64,000 nt of DNA. Source: Acidobacteriota bacterium. GTDB taxonomy: Bacteria > Acidobacteriota > Terriglobia > Bryobacterales > Bryobacteraceae. The notes beneath the pieces are model-generated. The model did no database searches. It was given only the letters and a program-made list of their open reading frames with translations, and was not told the origin of the DNA. The first letter of the stretch is position 1. Each line of letters opens with the position of its first letter. A program made the translations under genes and the position numbers. Where the stretch lies: NCBI GenBank assembly GCA_026394055.1, contig JAPKYZ010000024.1, positions 1-64,000 of the forward strand. The letters are read 5' to 3'. This document shows positions 35,770 through 47,291 of this stretch, piece after piece.

Positions 35770-36858
35770 ATGAAGATCTCGCCGAACTCCGCCGCCCTGT
35801 CCGTGGCCGCGCTCTTGCTGGCCGCCTGTGGACCCGCCCCGTCGATTCAGCCGGACCGGGTGACTCCCTACCGCCTCACCAATCAAGCCGGGATGGAGGT
35901 GACGCTGCTCAACTACGGCGCCACTCTTCAGTCGATCAAGGTGCCGGATCGCGCCGGCAAGCTGGGCGACGTCCTGCTGGGCTTTGACGTGCTCGACGGC
36001 TACAAGGGCACCCATCCTTACTTCGGCGCTATTGTGGGCCGCTATGGCAACCGCATTGCCAAGGGCCGCTTTACGTTGAATGGCGTCGAGTACAAGCTGG
36101 CCACCAACGACAAGACCAACCATCTCCACGGCGGCTTGAAGGGCTTTGATAAAGCGTTCTGGCGGGCCCGGGAAGCGGGGCCCAATGCCATTGAGTTCAC
36201 CTATGTCAGCGCCGATGGCGAAGAAGGCTACCCTGGCACGCTGACGGCGAAGGTGACCTATACAATCACCGAAGCCAATGAACTCCGGATCGCCTATGAG
36301 GCCTCATCGGACAAAGGCACCGTGGTGAACCTCACCAACCATGCCTACTTCAACCTGGCCGGCACGGGCGACATCTTGAAGCATGAGCTGCTGCTGAAGG
36401 CGGACCGCTTCACGCCGGTCGACGCCGGGCTAATCCCCACCGGCGAACTCCGTGCAGTGAGCGGGACGCCATTTGATTTCACCAACGCCACCGCCGTGGG
36501 CGCCCGCATTGCGGCCAATGATGAGCAGATTAAGCTGGGCGGCGGGTATGATCACAACTTCGTGCTCACCGCGGGCGCTTCAGCGGAGCCGGCGCTGGCG
36601 GCTCAAGTCTATGACCCCAGCTCCGGACGCGTGCTCGAAGTGCTGACCACCGAGCCCGGCGTGCAGTTCTACACTGGCAACTTCCTCGACGGCACCATCA
36701 AGGGCAAGGGCGGGGTCAGCTACGGCAAGAACGCGGCGCTGTGTCTTGAAACGCAACACTTCCCGGATTCGCCCAACCAACCGTCGTTTCCGTCGGCGGT
36801 GCTAAAGGGTGGCTCCAGCTACCGGTCCACCACCGTCTTCCGGTTCAGCCGGCGCTAA
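35770..36858 (+). CDS. Aldose 1-epimerase, lipoprotein
   Basis: 362 aa GalM-family mutarotase. The N-terminus NSAALSVAALLLAACGPAPS is a lipoprotein signal with lipobox LAAC, so the enzyme is anchored outside the cytoplasmic membrane. Family motifs are RYGNRIAKGRF, the HLHGGLKGFDKAFW His, LTNHAYFNLAG and the C-terminal CLETQHFPDSPNQPSFP, whose Glu is the catalytic base. It interconverts alpha and beta anomers of sugars. Its 3' end overlaps the convergent DUF2520-like ORF by 57 bp. Confidence 0.92.
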   Translation: MKISPNSAALSVAALLLAACGPAPSIQPDRVTPYRLTNQAGMEVTLLNYGATLQSIKVPDRAGKLGDVLLGFDVLDGYKGTHPYFGAIVGRYGNRIAKGRFTLNGVEYKLATNDKTNHLHGGLKGFDKAFWRAREAGPNAIEFTYVSADGEEGYPGTLTAKVTYTITEANELRIAYEASSDKGTVVNLTNHAYFNLAGTGDILKHELLLKADRFTPVDAGLIPTGELRAVSGTPFDFTNATAVGARIAANDEQIKLGGGYDHNFVLTAGASAEPALAAQVYDPSSGRVLEVLTTEPGVQFYTGNFLDGTIKGKGGVSYGKNAALCLETQHFPDSPNQPSFPSAVLKGGSSYRSTTVFRFSRR

Positions 36859-37494
36859 CGGCGCCACCGGCCGCCGTGGGGGAGATTTCAGGCGCGTGCG
36901 TGCCTCCCGTTGGAAGGCCGACAAAACCAGTGCTTGCGCCGCCGCCGCCGAGAGGCCCGCTTCGCGCAGGTGAGCGGCGGCCTGGGTGAGTGGCGGCAGT
37001 GCCGCTGCGAGTGAGGCTTCCAGCTGGGCCAGCAGGGGCAGCTTCGCTTCGCGGCGCACCTTCACCAATTGCGAGCGGTGCCCTCCAATGATGCCCTGGA
37101 TCAACCGCGCCACTCCGGAATCACCCTCCACCAGATACGGGCCCTCTTCGATGATCGCCAACGATCCCGTGTGCGCCCCCAGCTGCTTCAAACAATCAAG
37201 CGCGCGGCTGTCTTCGGTTTGTGAGCAGAGCACCAGGGCGGTACCGGTCCATGGTGAGCCGGACTCCGCCATGGCTCGTACTAGGGAACCGAGTCCAGAT
37301 TCCGCATAGATCAGCACGGCCGGACATCCGGCCATCACGGTCCAATTGTCGGTGGCGGCACCGGCCCGCAACGATTGCACCACGCGGGTGCTAGCGGCGG
37401 CCGTCAGCGCCCGCACCGGCCCCAGCCACCCGCTGAGACCCGGCAGCTGTGCCACCCACGACTGGCTCACCGCTCCGACGCAGGCCAGTCCCAC
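36802..37494 (-). CDS. Rossmann-like/DUF2520-type protein (tentative)
   Basis: 230 aa from GTG 37494, 4 nt after the uvrB stop; an ATG at 37527 inside uvrB is an alternative. The N-terminal strand VGLACVGAVSQSWV has a Rossmann-type opening but the GxGxxG signature is poor. The alternating strands (PAVLIYAES, TALVLCSQ) and the Ala/Leu-rich helical C-terminus resemble DUF2520 proteins. The dinucleotide-binding function is doubtful. It is transcribed with uvrB and overlaps the end of the convergent epimerase gene. Confidence 0.55.
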   Translation of the reverse strand: MGLACVGAVSQSWVAQLPGLSGWLGPVRALTAAASTRVVQSLRAGAATDNWTVMAGCPAVLIYAESGLGSLVRAMAESGSPWTGTALVLCSQTEDSRALDCLKQLGAHTGSLAIIEEGPYLVEGDSGVARLIQGIIGGHRSQLVKVRREAKLPLLAQLEASLAAALPPLTQAAAHLREAGLSAAAAQALVLSAFQREARTRLKSPPRRPVAPLAPAEPEDGGGPVAGATL

Positions 37495-37498
37495 TGAC

Positions 37499-39505
<2,007 letters not shown>

Positions 39506-39559
39506 CCTTTCAGTATGAGGCGGGCTGGCCCCAGGGCACTACTCGTTGATGCCGGGTAG

Positions 39560-42172
39560 CTACCGCTCGATATTCATCGAATGGATGGCGTTGAACACGA
39601 ACTTGAACGTCCCGTGCGGCTGGGCGCGGAACGTCATCTCGGGCCCGAACAGATAGACTCGCCCCTGGCCCATCTTGGCGACGGCGGCCACCACGCCACC
39701 GTCGAGGTAGTGCTGCCCCCAAGCCCAGCCGCTGCGCAGGGGCGCCGGGCCGTCGAACCAAGCCAACGCCGTGACGCCGCGCTGCGCTGCATCGGGGGCC
39801 AAGCGGAAGACGGGGCTGCTGTCAAAGTAGAGATCCACTTGCGGAGTGATGCCCGTGGTGGCCGGATGGCGCGTATCCACGGCTGCGCGCAACAGAGAGC
39901 CGGGGATGTAGTACTTCTCACGCGGCAGCACGCGCTCGGTGCCGCTGGGCAAGCGCTCCATCAGATGATTGGTGAGCGGCAGTTTGAGATCCGCCGCCAG
40001 CCGCGTGGAGGACCCCAGGGCGATGACAGTCCCACCGGCTTCGACAAAGCTTTTCAGTTGTGGCGCGGCAGTTGTGGCACTGGCATAGCCTAGCCAGCCA
40101 CGGAACTCAGCCGGGATCGCTTCTGGCTTTGGTTGACCGCCGCCCGCACCTTCCCGTGCTCCCTCGCGTCCGTAGGTGCCCTGCGGCATCACGATCACGT
40201 CGTACTTGGCGCTTAGGTCGCCCTTGTTCAACGTCTCGGGATAGATCACTTCAAATTGGAAGCCGTAGCGCTCAAACAGCCAGCGCATCCAACCCGACGG
40301 CATCGAGCCGCCATAGACATCCAGCAACGCCACCCGCGGCACCTTCACCGCCTTACCCTCGGCCGCAGCAGCCTTGAAGCTGAGCCCCATCTCTGTGGCC
40401 AAGCGTTCCACCGTGGCTTGCGCGGAGGCCGGGGCGTAGAGCTTGTTGCCGCTCACCATCGCGGTGGTGCCCAACGCATTCAAGGCGCGATAGGCGTCAT
40501 TGCTATCGAGCGTCAGCTCCCAACCGGAGGTGCCGGGTTCCACCTTACCGGCTGGAATGCGAACCGGGTCTTCGGCCACGATCAGCGGCGCGGCCACGTC
40601 ATCCAGCAAGCGGTGAAACTCAATCCCCATCTGGAACGCCGCCGTCCAGCCCGCATTGTCGTAGGGCGGAATGGGCGGGCCGCCAGGATACTGAAAGTCG
40701 TTGGGGTAGTTCTGCGGCTCAAACATGTCCAGCACATGCGGCCGGAAAGCCTGCGCGGTCTTGACGACGAACGACCCGGCGGGGAACTCGCGCCCGTTGG
40801 CCGAGAACGCTCGGGCGGCGCGGTGCACCACGATGCCGGTCTTCTGGAGCGCGTGAACGAACTTGATGGCCGTCAGAAAATCGCGCTGGTTGGCCGGGAT
40901 GACGTAGACGCGCGGATCACGTTGAGCGGGGTCGCGCAGCTGCTCGAACGTTTTTGCCCCTTCGACGTGCTTGGGCAGGATGGTCCAGTGGTCGCGGCTG
41001 CCGCGTTCGATCGAGTTCTTGCCCATCCGGTAGATGTTGTAGAGCAGCAGTTCGCGATTGCGCGACGCCACGTCCAGCACCGCGCGATTGGCTGTGATGG
41101 AGTATTCGATCGACTGCCGGAAATGCCACTTCTGCGGCACGATCGGGTTGGGGTTGTCGTAGGTCATCAACTGCCGGGCCGCCACGAACGGGATCTCCAT
41201 CGGCGTGGGGTTGCCGATCATCTCGGTGAGCAGGCCGATGATGTTGTGGTAGCAAGTGGTGGAGCGCAGGCCTCCGTTGAACCAGTTGGAATACGGTGCG
41301 CCCTTGCGCTCGGTGGCGCCCGGCTTGCCTTCCACCGCAAACCGGTTGTGCATGGCAGCTGCCACCACATCGATGCCCGTCAAGATCAGCGGATCGAACC
41401 GGTAGCTATAAGGCTCGCGGAATGGCGGTGCCCATAGCACGGTGCCCACGGGGCCGGACTGGTGGTGGTTGTACATCACCTGCGGGATCCAATCCTTGTA
41501 GAGCACCCGGCCCATGTTGGTGGTCTCGGCTTGCGTGCTCATAAAGCTGTCGCGGTTGTTGTCGTGGCCGATGTACTTCTGATAGAGCCGGGGCACGGCG
41601 GCCAGGCGGCGCTCGCGCGGGTCCTTGTCGCGCATGTACCAGTTGGCCACCAGCTCCATGCCATCGGGGTTTGAGAGCACGGCTAGCAGGATCACGTCAT
41701 CCAAGAACCGCTTGGTCTCGCGATCATCACGGCTGACCATCTGGTAGACCATTTCGATCAACTGCTGTGAGCCCACGGTCTCAGTGGAGTGCAGCCCGCC
41801 ATCGATCCACACCACCGCCTTGCCTTCCGCCGCCAGCTCGTGCGCCTGATCATCGGTGAGCCCGTCGGCCAGCGCCAGCCGCTTTGAGATCTGCTGGTAG
41901 TGGTCCAGTCGCTTGAGATTAGCGGGCGAGCTGATGATGGCCATCCACTGCGGGCGGCCCTCTTCGGTCTTGCCAATGTCCACCAGCTTCATCCGGTCCG
42001 ACTCGCGGGCCAGCTTCTGCCAGTACTTCTCCATCTGCGTGTAGTTGATCAGGTGATAGTCGGCCCCCACCTCAAACCCGAACTCTTGGAGTGGAGTGGT
42101 GATGCGGGATTGCGCGGCCAGAGAGAGGGCGCACAGAGAAAGAGCAAGCGTCAGGGAGATCCGGCGAAGCAT
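39560..42172 (-). CDS. Secreted M14 family zinc carboxypeptidase
   Basis: 870 aa with a signal peptide (RRISLTLALSLCALSLAA). The M14 domain shows the HxxE zinc motif in IDGGLHSTETVGSQQ (about residue 127), the LSNPDGMELV region and GHDNNRDSFM. The second half (about 480-870) is an extra domain with DVYGGSMPSGWMRWLFERYGF, resembling a glutamine-amidotransferase-like fold found in this peptidase subgroup. It would act on peptides in the periplasm or outside. It is preceded by a TA module and not coupled to it. Confidence 0.88.
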   Translation of the reverse strand: MLRRISLTLALSLCALSLAAQSRITTPLQEFGFEVGADYHLINYTQMEKYWQKLARESDRMKLVDIGKTEEGRPQWMAIISSPANLKRLDHYQQISKRLALADGLTDDQAHELAAEGKAVVWIDGGLHSTETVGSQQLIEMVYQMVSRDDRETKRFLDDVILLAVLSNPDGMELVANWYMRDKDPRERRLAAVPRLYQKYIGHDNNRDSFMSTQAETTNMGRVLYKDWIPQVMYNHHQSGPVGTVLWAPPFREPYSYRFDPLILTGIDVVAAAMHNRFAVEGKPGATERKGAPYSNWFNGGLRSTTCYHNIIGLLTEMIGNPTPMEIPFVAARQLMTYDNPNPIVPQKWHFRQSIEYSITANRAVLDVASRNRELLLYNIYRMGKNSIERGSRDHWTILPKHVEGAKTFEQLRDPAQRDPRVYVIPANQRDFLTAIKFVHALQKTGIVVHRAARAFSANGREFPAGSFVVKTAQAFRPHVLDMFEPQNYPNDFQYPGGPPIPPYDNAGWTAAFQMGIEFHRLLDDVAAPLIVAEDPVRIPAGKVEPGTSGWELTLDSNDAYRALNALGTTAMVSGNKLYAPASAQATVERLATEMGLSFKAAAAEGKAVKVPRVALLDVYGGSMPSGWMRWLFERYGFQFEVIYPETLNKGDLSAKYDVIVMPQGTYGREGAREGAGGGQPKPEAIPAEFRGWLGYASATTAAPQLKSFVEAGGTVIALGSSTRLAADLKLPLTNHLMERLPSGTERVLPREKYYIPGSLLRAAVDTRHPATTGITPQVDLYFDSSPVFRLAPDAAQRGVTALAWFDGPAPLRSGWAWGQHYLDGGVVAAVAKMGQGRVYLFGPEMTFRAQPHGTFKFVFNAIHSMNIER

Positions 42173-42227
42173 GTGTGAAATTCTGGCAGCTTTCGCCGGG
42201 GAACGGGAAGGTGGGGCGGAAGGTGCG

Positions 42228-42524
42228 TTACCAGATATGAGGTGGTAGTTGGCGTGCGCCGTGAATGAAAGCTAGAACGGTGACGCCACTGTGGCTTACT
42301 TCGTATATCAAGCGATAGTTCTTGACGAAGATTTCACGAACGGCCTCATCGCGCCATTCCGGCACTATGCGACCTCGGCGGGGAAAAACTCGCAAGGAGC
42401 GGGCGCAAGAGCGGGCCTCGGCCACCAACCCAGCGGCCTAGCGTGGCGAGTCCCGCGCGATAAAGCTGGCAGCGCATTCGAGCTCCTGCCAAGCGGACGT
42501 CGTCCAGACTACTCGGTTAGCCAC
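42228..42524 (-). pseudogene. ParE/RelE-type toxin gene interrupted by a nonsense codon
   Basis: Reading from GTG 42524 (inside the antitoxin gene) gives a convincing ParE protein: VANRVVWTTSAWQELECAAS, then FIARDSPR, a TAG stop at codon 29 (plus-strand bases 42438-42440), and then in the same frame AAGLVAEARSCARSLRVFP, GRIVPEW, VREIFVKNYRLIYEV and HGARQLPP. The family has Tyr at or near the stop position, so TAC or TAT to TAG is the likely change. Restart at GTG 42428 would lack the first helix. The toxin is probably inactive. Confidence 0.75.
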
Positions 42525-42697
42525 TGGCTCATGCGGCGTTCGACTTCGTCCTGATCGAGAACGTCGCCCACCTTGGCTTCTTCGCGGGCCCGCGCGATCC
42601 GTTCGCGCACGTAGAGCGAGTACTGAACGTCTTCCAGGCTTGCTGTGTCAGGCAGTTCGTCGAGCAATCGACGCACTTCATCTTTAGCCGTGGGCAT
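42509..42697 (-). CDS. Antitoxin of the ParE-type module
   Basis: 62 aa, MPTAKDEVRRLLDELPDTAS followed by LEDVQYSLYVRERI and VERRMSQWLTE. This matches the small antitoxins paired with RelE/ParE toxins. GGAGAAGGAGAG precedes the start. It begins 3 bp after the YihY-family stop and overlaps the toxin start by 16 bp. The antitoxin is intact although the toxin is broken. Confidence 0.75.
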   Translation of the reverse strand: MPTAKDEVRRLLDELPDTASLEDVQYSLYVRERIARAREEAKVGDVLDQDEVERRMSQWLTE

Positions 42698-42700
42698 GAT

Positions 42701-43486
42701 TTACTCTCCTTCTCCAGGATAGACCTTCTCCCGCAGCCGTTCCGCGTTGTACTCGCAGCCGATCAAGGCGCTGGCCATCAAGAGATACAACCACACCATC
42801 AACGCCACGACGGCGCCGATGGACCCGTAGATGATGTTGTAATTCGCCATGTAGCGCACGTAGGCGACAAACAGGACGGTGGAGATCACCCACAGGGCGG
42901 TGGCGATCAGCGCGCCGGGCCAGACGGGGGTGCGCATCAGGTGGTCGGGCAAGTCCGGGCCGAAGTGGTAGAGCAACATGGTCGCCAGGGCCACTGCGAC
43001 CACGGCCGGCACGTAGCTAAACGCGCCGCCGGTGTAGATGACAAAGGCCGAGGCAGCCAGCGCCGGTAGGGCCGCCGCGAACACCAGGGCCATGGCCACG
43101 ATTCGTTGCCGCCAGAAGCCACGGCCGGTCCGCACGCGGAAGGCGGCCTGGAAGCCATCCATCAAACTGAGCATCACCTCCGAGGCCGCAATCGCCGACA
43201 GCAGGCCCGCCCCGATTAGCAGGTAGATCGGCTTGGCTCCGCGGGCAGTCAAGGTATGGCGCAGCAGCCCTTCCGCGCCGTCGGGCGTTACCTCAAACAG
43301 CAGCCGCGCCAAGGTCTGCGCCAACCGCTCCGCATTGGCCTGGGCCAGGATCGCCGTCAAGCTGGAGAGCACAGGGAAGATCGACAGCAGCGCCGAGTAC
43401 GCTGCACCTTTGGCGCAGCCCAGGCAGCCATCGGTGGAAGCTTGCCAGAACGTCCGGCCCAAGCGCTTCAAGAAGAGCATCACCAT
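42701..43486 (-). CDS. YihY/BrkB family inner-membrane protein
   Basis: 261 aa with about six membrane helices. The GCAKGAAYSALLSIFPVLSS opening, the central FGPDLPDHLMRTPVWPGALIATALW and the GSIGAVVALMVWLYL helix are typical of the YihY/virulence factor BrkB family. The function is not established (the old RNase BN assignment was withdrawn). Start ATG 43486 overlaps the upstream gene's end by 7 bp; a longer reading adds 77 unconserved residues. Member of the minus-strand operon with two GT-C-like proteins. Confidence 0.87.
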   Translation of the reverse strand: MVMLFLKRLGRTFWQASTDGCLGCAKGAAYSALLSIFPVLSSLTAILAQANAERLAQTLARLLFEVTPDGAEGLLRHTLTARGAKPIYLLIGAGLLSAIAASEVMLSLMDGFQAAFRVRTGRGFWRQRIVAMALVFAAALPALAASAFVIYTGGAFSYVPAVVAVALATMLLYHFGPDLPDHLMRTPVWPGALIATALWVISTVLFVAYVRYMANYNIIYGSIGAVVALMVWLYLLMASALIGCEYNAERLREKVYPGEGE

Positions 43487-45057
43487 GGGATCTCCGCGCC
43501 CTTTCCTGCGCAGACAAATTGCTCCGGTTGCGGACAGCGTTGCGCGGACTGCGGCCCGCGGACCCAGACGATCGGCGCCTCCGGCGACAGCGGCACCAGC
43601 GTCTGTTGACGCGGGCCTAGCCAGAGGGTCTTGATGGAGGCGGAGTTGGGGTCCAAGGTCTTGCGATCCAGCACCAACACCGGGGTCCCGCCGAAGTAGT
43701 AGGTGAGCTTCCGCCACGAGGTGATGCCGCGCTCCCAGGCAATCGTGCCGCCCGGTTGCAGCAACGCGCGGACTTCGCGGATCGTGCGGTCGTCGATATC
43801 GGTGGTCTGTTTCACTTGTTCATAAGAGGTGGCCGCCAGCGCGCTGGCCACATGTTCGAGCGGCCCCTGCGTGTACCATCCACGTCCTCCGAAGATCAGC
43901 AGGGACACGATCACGGCCGGGGCGAGCGTCAATCCACCGGCCAGCCAGCGGGAGCTGGGGCGGAGCCAGATCAGCCCGCCCGCCAGCAGGGCGACGAGAG
44001 GGATCGCCCAGGCGGCCACGTACATCGGGTAGTCCCGCAGCAGCAGCGTGATCAGCACGCCCGCCACGCAGGCCACTGTCAGCAGCGTGGCTTGAGGGGC
44101 CAGGCGTTCGAGTGCCCGGTCAAAGATCATGCCGCCGATCAGGCAAATGGGCGCCACCACGGCCAGTGTTTGGCCCGGATCGGCTACGTGGACCAGGAAG
44201 GCAAAGGCGACGCCGGGCAAGGTCCACAGCGCCAGGAAGCGCCACGGGATTTCTGTGAAGCTCGACATCGCTGTGAAGCTCGACGCCGGACGCCAGGAAA
44301 GCGGCCACGCCAGCGCCCAACCTGGCACGCCGCAAAGCATCCACACCAGCAGCCAGACGCCGATGCGGATCCAGGTCAACGTGTCCGCGCCGAAGAGCCC
44401 GGAGGTGAGCCGTGACTGGTCCTGCAAGTAATGCCAGGTGTAGCGCACATAGGCGATGGGTCCACCGGAGGCCCACAGCAGCGGCGCCAGCCACAGGGCT
44501 ACGGCCGCCAGCCAGTGCTTCCAGGCCCGGCGCGACGTCCACCACCACAGCGGCAGCAGCACCAGCCCCAACTCCGGCCGGATGCCCGCGCCGAGCCCAA
44601 AGATCCAGGCGCTGCGCACATCCCAACCGGGCCGCTTCTCCCAGGCGCGCCAACAGGCCGCCGCCACGAGCAACGACATCAATGCCAGCTGGACGCGCAG
44701 CGCGGACGTGAGGCCCGCATACCAGAACACGGGATGGATCGCCAGCAGCGCCGCACCCCAATGCCCGGCAAAATTCGGAAAGCCCCAGATCATCACCGCC
44801 AGCGCCGCGACGGAGCCCGCGACGGCCAGAATCTGCAGCATGCTCTCTGCTCGCTTCACGCGCAATAACTTCAGCACGCGCATCTCCATTACAAAAAGCG
44901 GATAGCCGGGCGGGTGCGGCTGGCTCTGGCGGACGTCCAGTTCGCCCACGGCGTACGCCAGATTGACGTCGTCATAGGAGAACAGCTGCTGCGCAAAATA
45001 GGGTACGCGCGTGGCGATCACCACGGCCGTCAGCGCGACCAGCCAAAGCCACTTCAT
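43480..45057 (-). CDS. Polytopic membrane protein, probable GT-C (GT39/ArnT-like) glycosyltransferase
   Basis: 525 aa with about eleven helices and a C-terminal soluble domain (about 400-525). The first periplasmic loop carries FSYDDVNLAYAVGEL with the DD pair typical of polyprenyl-phosphate-dependent GT-C enzymes, then SQPHPPGYPLFV. It would transfer a sugar from a lipid carrier outside the membrane; the acceptor is unknown. It overlaps both the upstream 639-aa gene (4 bp) and the YihY gene (7 bp). Confidence 0.72.
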   Translation of the reverse strand: MKWLWLVALTAVVIATRVPYFAQQLFSYDDVNLAYAVGELDVRQSQPHPPGYPLFVMEMRVLKLLRVKRAESMLQILAVAGSVAALAVMIWGFPNFAGHWGAALLAIHPVFWYAGLTSALRVQLALMSLLVAAACWRAWEKRPGWDVRSAWIFGLGAGIRPELGLVLLPLWWWTSRRAWKHWLAAVALWLAPLLWASGGPIAYVRYTWHYLQDQSRLTSGLFGADTLTWIRIGVWLLVWMLCGVPGWALAWPLSWRPASSFTAMSSFTEIPWRFLALWTLPGVAFAFLVHVADPGQTLAVVAPICLIGGMIFDRALERLAPQATLLTVACVAGVLITLLLRDYPMYVAAWAIPLVALLAGGLIWLRPSSRWLAGGLTLAPAVIVSLLIFGGRGWYTQGPLEHVASALAATSYEQVKQTTDIDDRTIREVRALLQPGGTIAWERGITSWRKLTYYFGGTPVLVLDRKTLDPNSASIKTLWLGPRQQTLVPLSPEAPIVWVRGPQSAQRCPQPEQFVCAGKGAEIPW

Positions 45058-46973
45058 GCGCGGCGGCTCCGGCGGCGAAGTGCGCTCACCAGCATGGCCG
45101 CCATGGCCAGTGCTGACGCACTGCGGGCGACGATCATCTCGGTGCCGCCGTCAAAGGTCAGGTCGAACGTCTGGTCGCCGGCGGTCGCGGGCTTCAACAA
45201 GATCTGGCCCAGCAGGTCTCTTTCAAGCGGCACGCTCGACCGCCAGCCAGGGTGATAGGTCGCTAGCACTGACACCAGTTCGCCCGGTGCCAACTTCGCG
45301 CGCACCCGTAGGCGACTGCGATCCAGCCACTCTGTTACCGGTTGCGGGCGGACGGCATCGTTGATCGCGGCGAGGTAGGTTTGGGCCCACTTCAAATCCT
45401 CGTTGATGATCGGGCCGTGGGGCATCTCCTCCGGGCGCACGATCCGCGCCAGTGATGACGAGGTGCGAGGCACTTCATAGACCACATCGCCGCCTTCCCG
45501 CCACAGCTCCCGCAGCAGGCCGTCGAACTTGTGCGGATGGGCGAAAGGCTTGAAGACCTCGCTGCTGCCCTCCTGGCTCACCGCCACCGCATCGACGCCC
45601 ACCATCTGCAACCAACCGATGGCCACCGCGCCTTCGCGGTCCCCCGCGCCCATGCCGGAGAGCACCTGGAAGTGCGAGCCCGGCTGAGTTTGATTGACGA
45701 TGCCTTGGTCGAAGCCACCGGCCATCTGCGGGGTCGCGGTGAAGTGGTTCATCCAAAAAGAGACAGAGCCCGGTGCCATCACGCGCCGCCCTTGCATGTG
45801 CTGGTCAAACCAGTGCGCCACACGGTACTCCGAGGTGGCGGTCATGTCGATGGGCTGGATGATGCTCCGCGCCCAAGTGCGGGTGCTGAAGGCTGGGTAG
45901 GCGCAGAGTACAGCGACTACGGCCAGTGCCCACGTTCGCGCCGGTACAAGGGCCGCCAGCAGGAGACACAGCGCCATCTCCATCTCCAGGTGATAGCGCA
46001 TCGGTTGCGGCACCAGAGCAAAGTGCGCCCACTCCCAGATCAGCGTTACACCCGCCATCAGCACCGTAAAGGCCGCGCCAAACTTGGCCGCCGGTTGTTT
46101 CAGCCAACGCGCCACCAGGATGGCCACCACCAGCAGAGCGATCAGGCCCAGAGCATTGGGCCAACCAAACCGGAAGTCGCCGCCGATCCGCTGGGCATTC
46201 AGTCTGACCGCCTCGAGCGTCGTGGGCGGAATCCACGGCATGGCCAGAGCGTAGGCCCACACGCCGATCCACACCGTCCGGAACCAATCGTGACGATCAC
46301 GCGCGAAGGCGACCAAGTAGCAGAACACCGCCGCCGCCAGCGCAAAGCCGCCCAACCAGTTGCTCAGCACCACCGCGGCCAGCGCCAGCGGAGCGGTCCA
46401 GATCCAACGCCGCCGCAGCGCGAAGTGGAGCGCCACGATCGCCAGCGGCAGCAGTGTCATGGCGGTGACGTGCGGGCCTTCGCCATAGGCCAGCAGCGCG
46501 TGGAAGCGGCGGCCATGCCACAAGCCCCCAACGTCGGCTCGAACCGAAGGCAGCAGCCAGGCCGACAGCGACACGGTGGAATAGACCAGCGCCGCCGCCC
46601 AGGCCGGAATGCGGCCCGCGCCCAGCACTCGTGCCAACGCGTAGAGCGAAACCGGCCCCAAGCAGTAGGTAGCCGCCGTAACGGCGTGGTGCGCCAGCGC
46701 CGTGCTGACGCCTGCCAGCTGGGCCCAACCGGCCACCACGAAATGCAACAGAGGCGGATACGCGTTCTGAAACGGAATGCCTCCGTACCAGAGCGGGAAC
46801 CAGTCAAAATGCGGCCACTGCTGAATGATCTGCGTGCTGATGGAAATGTAGGCGGCTTCAATGGAGCCGGTAAAGGCGGAGTACTCCAACCGGAACAGTT
46901 TTCCGGCGATCCAAAAGTTCACGAATAGCAGGGCGACCACTCCCGCTGCGTCCCACCTGCGCCGTACTGGCAT
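45054..46973 (-). CDS. Large polytopic membrane protein, putative GT-C-type glycosyltransferase
   Basis: 639 aa with about twelve hydrophobic helices (residues about 10-400) and a long soluble C-terminal part (about 410-610) ending in a final helix (SASALAMAAMLVSAL). The first loop has EYSAFTGSIEAAYISISTQI and WYGGIPFQNAYPPLLH, as in uncharacterised GT-C-like membrane proteins. The exact activity is not recognised. Start ATG 46973 is preferred, with a GATAAT box 9 nt upstream. It overlaps the next gene by 4 bp. Confidence 0.65.
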   Translation of the reverse strand: MPVRRRWDAAGVVALLFVNFWIAGKLFRLEYSAFTGSIEAAYISISTQIIQQWPHFDWFPLWYGGIPFQNAYPPLLHFVVAGWAQLAGVSTALAHHAVTAATYCLGPVSLYALARVLGAGRIPAWAAALVYSTVSLSAWLLPSVRADVGGLWHGRRFHALLAYGEGPHVTAMTLLPLAIVALHFALRRRWIWTAPLALAAVVLSNWLGGFALAAAVFCYLVAFARDRHDWFRTVWIGVWAYALAMPWIPPTTLEAVRLNAQRIGGDFRFGWPNALGLIALLVVAILVARWLKQPAAKFGAAFTVLMAGVTLIWEWAHFALVPQPMRYHLEMEMALCLLLAALVPARTWALAVVAVLCAYPAFSTRTWARSIIQPIDMTATSEYRVAHWFDQHMQGRRVMAPGSVSFWMNHFTATPQMAGGFDQGIVNQTQPGSHFQVLSGMGAGDREGAVAIGWLQMVGVDAVAVSQEGSSEVFKPFAHPHKFDGLLRELWREGGDVVYEVPRTSSSLARIVRPEEMPHGPIINEDLKWAQTYLAAINDAVRPQPVTEWLDRSRLRVRAKLAPGELVSVLATYHPGWRSSVPLERDLLGQILLKPATAGDQTFDLTFDGGTEMIVARSASALAMAAMLVSALRRRSRRA

Positions 46974-46982
46974 TGACTCTCG

Positions 46983-47027
46983 ATTATCGCATTCGCTAAG
47001 CTGAGAATTCCCAGCGCAAGTTGGGAA
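46983..47027 (-). promoter_or_regulatory. -10 box and inverted repeat before the GT-C operon
   Basis: GATAAT on the minus strand (46983-46988) lies 9 nt before ATG 46973. Further upstream TTCCCA and TGGGAA (47008-47027) form an inverted repeat that could be an operator. The rest of 46974-47291 shows two short repeats around CCGCCAAA (47033-47072), a CGGAA-CC-TTCCG palindrome near 47113, and no gene. Confidence 0.4.
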
Positions 47028-47291
47028 GCTGCCCGCCAAAGGCGGCAGAATTGACCGCCAAAAGCGGCAATTGATAGAGGCGCGACCGTCAAAAGTATTG
47101 CTCGCTGTTTTACCGGAACCTTCCGGAGCGGGGATGAAAGGGATCGGCCGCCGAAATCGCAGGGCGCAAGGTTGTGCTTTGACGATTGGTGAGTTGGGCT
47201 AAATCCCAGCCACTGTCACCCCTCGCCGTATCTTGAGACCCCGAAACGGGCTCCGGTGCCGAGCGAAACGGAGTGGAGCGCTATCGAAACT

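Noticed and set aside
45531..46928. 465-aa plus-strand ORF opposite the large membrane protein
   Set aside because: Arg/His/Gln-rich composition typical of antisense frames of hydrophobic proteins; no start signal.
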